In this document: positions 59,201-64,000 of the stretch, piece by piece
Position numbering within the stretch: position 1 is the stretch's first letter
How the letters are laid out: the number at the start of each line of letters is the position of its first letter
Assembly (NCBI GenBank): GCA_030737835.1
Contig: CM060856.1
Coordinates: forward strand, 1,697,928-1,761,927
Reading direction: 5' to 3'
From: Acorus gramineus
Taxonomy: Eukaryota; Streptophyta; Magnoliopsida; Acorales; Acoraceae
Length of the DNA: 64,000 bases
Program-made: the position numbers and the translations under genes
Notes under the pieces: model-generated
The model's database searches: none
What the model was told of the DNA's origin: nothing
The model's input: the letters and a program-made list of their open reading frames with translations, nothing else

Positions 59201-61528
59201 GGAGGTATGTGAATTTGTACAAGAGAAGGCTGGATTTGCTCTTGCAAGAACAGGTGAATATTCACATTTAAATGTTTTCTCTTATATCATTCTTTATGAG
59301 AAAACGATAATGGTTTTAAGTTGGAGAAAATCAATGCTACAATTTAGGTATATGCTTTGAGGTATTGTTAAATTCCCGAAGATCTTATGAGGTTGTGTTG
59401 TTTGAAGGATCCATGAGAGTGGGTTTGGATTAGTGAAAAAAATTGGTTTTTAATGGGCTTTTTTTCATGTATTTTGAGATGTTCAGTGATGTTCATTTTT
59501 GTTGTGATAATTGAATATTGGCTAGATTTGGAGAACTTATCATGTTCTTCACATAGTTGTCTAGGTGGCTAGGTGATCCTAGGCGACTCTCATGCGCATA
59601 GCCACCTTGGCATGCCCAGGCGACGCTTAGTTATCCATTTATTAATTATGATGATGTTTTCATTAATGTTAGTATCTCTAATTATTCTTTATTTTTTTTG
59701 AACAAATGAATTTGAGATGAGAATGTTATATGTATAAAAAAAGGCATAAGGTTAAAATGCAACCTAGGGCATTTGAAAAGGGGGCCAAGCCTACTATTAA
59801 GTTATTACATCTACATGATGTTGCTTGCTCTATTTCTTGTTGGTTGTTGGACAAAAAAAAAAACTCTGATGGTCATGACCCTTATGACTTAATTGTTTGA
59901 TCAACATTTTTTGATGGATGTATTTTTTTTTGTCATACATATAGAAAGTTTTTTTTTTTTGTTAGGTTACTTTTTAACCAAAACAGTTTGACTAGCTATT
60001 TATATTTTTGTTTGTTTTGGTTAAATCACAACTATTCATTTGTTACATGAAGTTGAACTGTGAGATGAGGGGGTGAGAAGAGAAAGCGCAGGGAGGATGA
60101 AGGGGGTAAACCGTCGAATGAGGAACCCATGAGAAGGAAGGTAGAGAAAGTTGATCTTATCAGATTCTTTAGATGTCTGGGGTGGGGGCATTTTGTTGCT
60201 GCTTATAGGGAACCCCCCAAGTGTTTGCTGCAAGAAGTTTTGGCACAGGAGCTCCGACTGCGGTTCCTGCGGGATGTCTGAAATCAGGGGATATGATGTG
60301 GTGACCCCGGCCTCAGCGTCGGCGGTGCTAGCCGGGAGGAAGGAGGTGAGGGTAGCACTGGATTGGATCCTGGAGATGGCAGAAAGGGAAAGAAAGCTTT
60401 TGCGGAGCGTGATTGTAGACTGGGTGTGGGCCAGATGAATTTGGCCTCTGGAAAATTGAAGTAGGATTTAAAGGCAAGGTGGATAGGTCATCCAGTTCGT
60501 TAGGCGTGGCAAATTGGGCAAAAGAAGGTAGTGGTGAGGTAGGACACTTGAACTCTCTGGCTGCCAAGTCATTCTTGCTCAATGAATGCTCGCTGGAGAT
60601 TCAGGGGGATATCTGGCTGTGCAACTTCACCTTCGAGGCAGTGGAGGAAGGGGAAGTAGCGGTGGCTCTGTTAAAAGGTTTTCCTCTTATATGGAGGATT
60701 GAGAGTGTGCTGAGGAAGATGATGGTACCATAGGGACAGCTCATCCTATAGGGAGCTGGTAAGCTGGGAGGAGGAGTTCCTGTTGATTAGGGTGGAGGTG
60801 TGGAAGCGAAAGAGTGTTCCTATGCCGGAGCTGGTAAGGTGCGTGCATGTTCAAGATCTGACGGCAGGCTGCACGAAATCCTTTGCGGACATCGTGAGAG
60901 GCGGAAGTGGGGCGAGTTCGTCATGTTGGGTGGAGATGCAGGGAGGAGGAACGACTTACAAGAGGGTGGAGCCTAATTCAAGAGATGTCCCTGTCTAAGT
61001 AGGACTCTCTCCTGCTTTGATTCACTATGGATTGCAGTTTGTTTTCCTTGTTTTGAGCGCCTACTCATTAATGAATAGAATGCTTACCACCTTTTCACAA
61101 AAAAAAAACTCTTAACACCTCCTATTGTTTATTCATGAGTTAGTTGTGTGATGATTAAATAAGTTCTTATGTTGAATTATTGTAGGATCTGGAATTTCCA
61201 GAATTGAATTTGTCACTATTTTAATATTTTTATCAAGTGCGCATATTTATCATTTGTTGCATAGACATCAGTAAAAAAGTATACATTCTCGCCAGTATTC
61301 CTTTTTTGTATTCACAAAAGCATTTTCTGTTTATGCGTTAATTGATTTTATGTAAATATACTACTGGTTCAACTGATGCAGGATATTGATTTGTCTTAAT
61401 ATCTTTTTTGCAACCGTGTACATCAGCCTGTAGACAAGGAAATCCTGGGGGAGCTCGAACTGATGGAGAAAGATTGTGAAATAAATGATATCCTATGTTA
61501 TAGAGCCATTGCAGAGCGTGAAACGCAG
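39795..61528 (+). CDS. VPS13: VPS13-like lipid transfer protein, first 13 exons (3' end outside window)
   Basis: Exons: 39795-39888, 40674-40751, 43778-43890, 43994-44087, 45673-45716, 45903-45971, 47920-47996, 51248-51455, 53607-53672, 53806-53885, 56610-56759, 59190-59253, 61427-61528. All introns are GT-AG, all junctions are in phase and no stop occurs: 1,239 bases, 413 residues. Residues 1-110 are the chorein N-terminal domain (LVSQLLEGYLGRYI, EVLLEKVELRLEAFDYLQLP, LSIKIPWKKLGWDP). Later blocks typical of VPS13 are VHIVYVDKHNDL (about 153-164) and GWQKRWWRYAQESVL (about 325-339). VPS13 proteins are large bridge-like lipid carriers at membrane contact sites; the plant forms related to this one have several thousand residues, so most of the gene is to the right. 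I start at 39795 because homology begins at that Met. One residue seems missing between RYI and DIQKEQ compared with relatives as I remember them. The copy looks functional despite retroelement-filled introns. Confidence 0.93.
40752..43777 (+). other. VPS13 intron 2 (3.0 kb)
   Basis: Donor CAAGGTAATT, acceptor TTTTGTAGGA. It holds an old LTR relic (about 41530-43080), a poly-G run at 42925-42939 and otherwise AT-rich sequence. Confidence 0.85.
41530..43080 (-). mobile_element. Old, diverged relic of a long LTR, minus orientation
   Basis: Blocks match the long LTRs in reverse order: GAGGTCCCGAGATAGGATGC and CCGACAACCAAACAAGGAAC (41587-41625), TGAATTCCAGTGAATTTCC (42044-42062, the GAATTCTTCAGAATTCCTCC block), CATGGATTACATAATAGTTA (about 42218-42237), a moderately GC-rich stretch 42590-42770 and the end of a leader near 42840-42910. 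Ends are not identifiable. It is much older than the copies at 1-36347 and lies inside a VPS13 intron. Confidence 0.55.
44246..44294. repeat. (TC)n(TA)n compound microsatellite in VPS13 intron 4
   Basis: About 12 TC units are followed by about 12 TA units, shortly downstream of exon 4. Confidence 0.9.
44902..45008. repeat. Four-copy short tandem repeat in VPS13 intron 4
   Basis: The unit CCTTTACTTATGTATACATG occurs four times (starts about 44902, 44925, 44961 and 44985), the second and third separated by a short spacer. Confidence 0.85.
48363..49390 (-). mobile_element. L1-like LINE relic, 3' part, minus orientation
   Basis: On the minus strand the sequence reads SPDKVLSSPH, REKPKEIWGIKVH, MHQDKVLTKVYRVK, then CDMCNNEPETIVHLFCQCS, the zf-RVT zinc-binding end of plant LINE ORF2 (C-x2-C, H, C). 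A terminal A-run reads as poly-T at about 48367-48376. Many stops. A piece of about 245 bases (48770-49014) interrupts it. Confidence 0.8.
48770..49014 (+). mobile_element. Candidate solo LTR or TRIM within LINE
   Basis: It starts TGTTGGGCTTATTCTCAGAG and may end TAGTGATTCA. It contains a TATA box (TCTATATAAGAG, about 48922-48933) and paired C/G-rich blocks (GGCCCGGGGGTTGGGGG and CCCCCAACTCCCCCGGG) that would form a hairpin. The LINE reading is broken exactly across it. A clean 5-base target duplication is not evident (AGGCT/GCCTT), so the ends are uncertain. Confidence 0.45.
51456..53606 (+). other. VPS13 intron 8 (2.2 kb)
   Basis: AT-rich. A stretch with repeated GGATAT/ATATCC words lies at 51705-52020, and a (TA)n run near 52962-52976. 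No gene recognised. Confidence 0.75.
53886..56609 (+). other. VPS13 intron 10 (2.7 kb)
   Basis: From about 54060 to 55370 the base composition is less AT-rich than the rest of the intron and contains two short minus-strand readings (54254-54448 and 55154-55336) without motifs that I recognise. It may be an old retroelement, but no terminal repeat or conserved domain supports that. Confidence 0.6.
56977..58248 (+). mobile_element. 5'-truncated L1-like LINE in VPS13 intron 11
   Basis: It is flanked by a 9-base target duplication AACTAATAA (56968-56976 and 58249-58257) and ends in poly-A. Readings in three frames give LINE ORF2 C-terminal blocks: GGLGVL-like and LDDMNKALLCKWLWRWAA (57075-57130), WSVGSGKDISFLHDVWLG (57283-57336), and the zf-RVT blocks EIWCPKIPLKVQSFLWLVYQ (about 57627) and LCGAEPESVEHLFVNCSVS (57748-57804). 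Frameshifts and stops break it. The tail AGTAGGACCCTCTCCTGCTT (58139) is shared with the insertion at 60130-61108. Confidence 0.85.
58335..58423 (-). mobile_element. Short 5'-truncated LINE insertion
   Basis: An 89-base insertion beginning with a T-run (poly-A on the minus strand) is flanked by CATATTAGTG at 58325-58334 and 58424-58433. The body (GAAAGCATGGTAGGCATGAG) resembles the LINE tail at 61748-61780. Confidence 0.8.
60060..61108 (+). mobile_element. Internally deleted L1-like LINE: ORF1 remnant joined to 3' tail
   Basis: Several frames carry pieces of an ORF1-like protein: KSFLLNECSLEIQGDIWLCN and VALLKGFPLIWRI (60570-60700), and SFADIVRGGSGAS (60882-60920), a block often seen near the end of plant LINE ORF1. 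The sequence then passes straight into the LINE 3' tail (AGTAGGACTCTCTCCTGCTT, 61000) and poly-A (61099-61108), so ORF2 is missing. GC content is higher than in the surrounding intron. No target duplication was found. Confidence 0.65.
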
Positions 61529-61729
61529 GTATTGACTTATAAGAGATTAGTATGTCTGTGTATTCTTGTGTTATTGATATATTGCTCTCTGTGAAGTGCT
61601 TTTACCAATGTGTCAAGTTCAATTTGGCTTTAGAAATTGCCAGGCTTTTTTGTATTTCTTATTTGTAACCTTATTATTTAGATCCAAAACTGATGTGCGA
61701 TGCAGGGTATACCTGTCCTTAAAACTCTT

Positions 61730-62735
61730 TTTTTTTTATTTTTTTTATGAGAATGGTAGGCATTAAAGCCTGTATTTCATTCAAAATAAGGGAATGCCCA
61801 AAGACAAGTACAATAATCTGAAAGAAAGAAAACAAAGAACAGAGGATAGCCAAGGGCATTTGAGATTGGTAGAGGAGGTGTCTACTAGTCCCAACCCACA
61901 TGCCCGCTGCATGGGATCACTCCTCAATTACAAGCACCCCTCCTTGGAATGACACCCAATTTGCACCAGCGCAGCGAAGGCCCCAATCTTTGATAAACTG
62001 TACCACCATCTCCCATATGTTTTCAACATAAACCTTAGATCCCCTGAAAAATGGTGGTCCCTTGAGAGCCACAGTGCCCAAGTGACCGCCGGGATGAAGG
62101 ATTGAGAGATATTAGCCTTTGCACTCCTATCCCCTTATGCTCAAAGTTTCCTGCCTGCCTCCCACATAGCTTCCAAAGACGTGAAACTGACATCCATTCC
62201 TGTCGCCAGCTGAATGCACATCCATGTTTGTTGTGCTGCTGTATAGTGGATCATGAGGTGAGCTGTGGTTTCCACCTCACTGTCGCACACTGGACAGGTT
62301 GGGCTCTCATTCGGCGCCCATTTCAATCGATAATGCTTCATCAGCAGCTTGTCCTGATACATCATCCAATTGAAAACATGAACCTTCACTATCATCTTTG
62401 ATTTCCATATTTCTGAGGCCTTTTTCGTTGTAACCTCGAGGCATGGCTTGTACTTTCTCCACCTGATATAACAGCTGCATACCGTGAAGCCTACCTGAGG
62501 CTGTGGTCTCCAAATGATCCGATCAGGCTCCTCTACCACCATCACCCCCCTGAATCTCTTTCGAAAGGGCAGCAAACAAGTCCACTTCCCAGTCAAGCAT
62601 GTTTATTTTCCTGTGAATATCCCAAAACTCTCCTCCGTCATTTCTGCTCAAGAAATGTTCTACAGGCTTGTTCTTGTTAACAGAGATATCAGAAGTTTAG
62701 GGAATCTCTCCTTCTGTGCCCATTCTCCTGTATGC
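61730..62735 (-). mobile_element. L1-like LINE, 5'-truncated, in VPS13 intron 13
   Basis: It is flanked by a 10-base target duplication TAAAACTCTT (61720-61729 and 62736-62745), with the poly-A tail as a T-run at the left end. The minus-strand reading at 62141-62596 gives WRPQPQVGFTVCSCYI, EIWKSKMIVKVHVFNWMMYQ and CPVCDSEVETTAHLMIHYTA, the zf-RVT region of LINE ORF2. The first 150 codons are still open. Confidence 0.9.
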
Positions 62736-62745
62736 TAAAACTCTT

Positions 62746-64000
62746 ATGTTATGTTTCTGCTAAATATTTAGGAGTCGATGAGTGGCGTGGAGACCTTCAA
62801 ATTTGATTTGTTCATCCAGCATCATTTCACCCCCAGCTGCACTTCATATTGGCATAACAGTGGATTAATCCCTGAGAGAAACTTGTAAAATGATTTGACA
62901 GTGAACCCAAGATTTTTTTTCCACAACACCTTGTCATCACCCTGATCCTCCACATTAGCGGACTGCACCTGCCCAACATACTTTTAGTTTCCACCAGATC
63001 TTACCCTATTCTTCTAAGCCTAGGACAAATAACATGCATTTCCCCACCTAGAATTACTAGTCAACTCTATCCTTTTTACATGCTGCCACTCTGTATGACA
63101 TTGGAAATAGCACTGCTAGGAACTTGGGTTTCGAACTACCATTAGCATATTTTAATTTAGACAATTGAGGGTGGATCACTACTCTCGCGGGGGCATGGAG
63201 AGTAGGTCTAGTGGGAGGTACAATCTGTATTGAGGAATAGCTCTTAGTTGTTGTTTTGTCCGGTAGGTAGAGCTCTCCTCTACCGTGTCCGGGCCTGCCC
63301 TCTCGGGGGCTTTGTTTGTATTTTCCCTTCTGGGCTGTCATGATCTTAATACAATCTTGGCAATAGCCTACCATCTTTCAACAAAAAAAAAAAAAATTGA
63401 GGGTGGATCATCTCCCTTCCATCTATAATTTTTTTTAATTAGTCAGCTAGTCTCAGTAATTATTGATCCTTTTTCTTTGCCCAACTGACACGCATTTTCT
63501 GAATACCTTCCAAGGATTGCTTGTTGCAAACTTTAGTTTCCATAATATCTGCCATTTGATTCAAAATAAAAGAGTGATTAAAGAGGGGTGGGGAAGGAAA
63601 CACTTGTAGGACTAAAAAACGAGATCCCTCAAGTAATATTGAAATCAAACAACTACATAAATTTGGGAACTTTCAACACTACTCCAAAATCAAACAACTT
63701 TTCAATCTTCTTTGTCTCAAACTGAATATAAAGGGGCATTTATAACGCTCCAAATTGTTGAAAACCCCAAAATCCTTTATTTTTGGTAGAGAGATGGATG
63801 GTTTGAAGTAGTTGTCACTACTAACGAATGATTATGTCTAGCCATCTTTGGTTTGTTGGTTGAATCTCTTAAGTTTCTTCTCATAGTCTTTAATTGACAT
63901 CTACTTTATTTCATTCGTCTTGGACTAGTGGATTGAGTCTTCTTGAACAATTCCATGATTTCCTCACTCTAAAAATCTCCCCATATCTTTGACTAGCTTT
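62746..64000 (+). other. VPS13 intron 13, right part to window edge
   Basis: Apart from the insertion at 63179-63394, no exon of VPS13 or other gene is recognised; the expected next VPS13 exon lies beyond the window. Confidence 0.6.
63179..63394 (+). mobile_element. 216-base poly-A insertion (SINE or truncated LINE)
   Basis: It is flanked by a perfect 16-base duplication AATTGAGGGTGGATCA (63163-63178 and 63395-63410) and ends in an A-run. The tail word AATAGCCTACCATCTTTC resembles those of the nearby LINEs (AATGCCTACTATCTTATTC, AATGCTTACCACCTTTTC). Before that it has no convincing tRNA-like head; A and B box motifs were not recognised. Confidence 0.85.

Noticed and set aside
1..64000. tRNA, rRNA or organellar genes
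   Set aside because: No cloverleaf, rRNA core or plastid/mitochondrial gene sequence was recognised on reading the window.

Overview
The window is nuclear DNA of a flowering plant. The signs are plant-type introns (GT/AG with T-rich acceptors), plant Ty1/copia, Ty3/gypsy and L1-like elements, and a split gene whose exons spell a plant VPS13 protein. The species cannot be named from this sequence.

Bases 1-31000 are nested LTR retrotransposons. The main family has unusually long LTRs (about 3.0-3.7 kb), beginning TGTTATATATGTGTCAC or TGTTGTGTCTGTGTCA and ending GGGCGTGACA. They are assigned to a Ty3/gypsy chromovirus (probably Tekay/Del-like) because the polypurine tract and integrase end abut them at 19116-19131 and 27783-27794, and a tRNA-iMet-type primer site follows one at 23456-23467. 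LTR copies lie at 1-2483 (-), 2484-6176 (+), 7421-10953 (+, inside a copia element), 15070-15764 (+, 5' part), 15765-19115 (-), 19327-22125 (-) with its missing end at 23261-23450 (+), 27795-30941 (+) and 33229-36347 (+). A copia element (6419-14344, perfect ATTCA target duplication) lies inside the LTR of an older, opposite-facing copia. The gypsy internal regions are head to head around 23260, rearranged and full of stops.

The most interesting pattern is inside the long LTRs. Every copy that is complete enough shows the same layout: a cluster of W-box motifs, a TATA-like site, a pyrimidine-rich leader, a splice-donor-like site, a ~0.65-1.2 kb intron-like stretch (GC/CpG-rich in most copies), a 36-37 base micro-exon between TTGCAG/TTTGCAG and GTGAGTGG, a second 1.1-2.0 kb intron-like stretch holding telomere-like GGGTGA arrays, and an acceptor preceded by a conserved CTCACCCCTC-like stretch. 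The layout is kept even in a subfamily where much of the sequence differs. I infer a spliced LTR leader transcript; this is not proven.

Bases 31000-39540 are flanking DNA with a kinase pseudogene and a probable MITE. From 39795 to the right edge runs the 5' part of an apparently intact VPS13 gene: 13 exons, 413 codons, all in phase, with the rest beyond the window. Its large introns hold L1-like LINE insertions in both orientations (several with target duplications), an old LTR relic and simple repeats.
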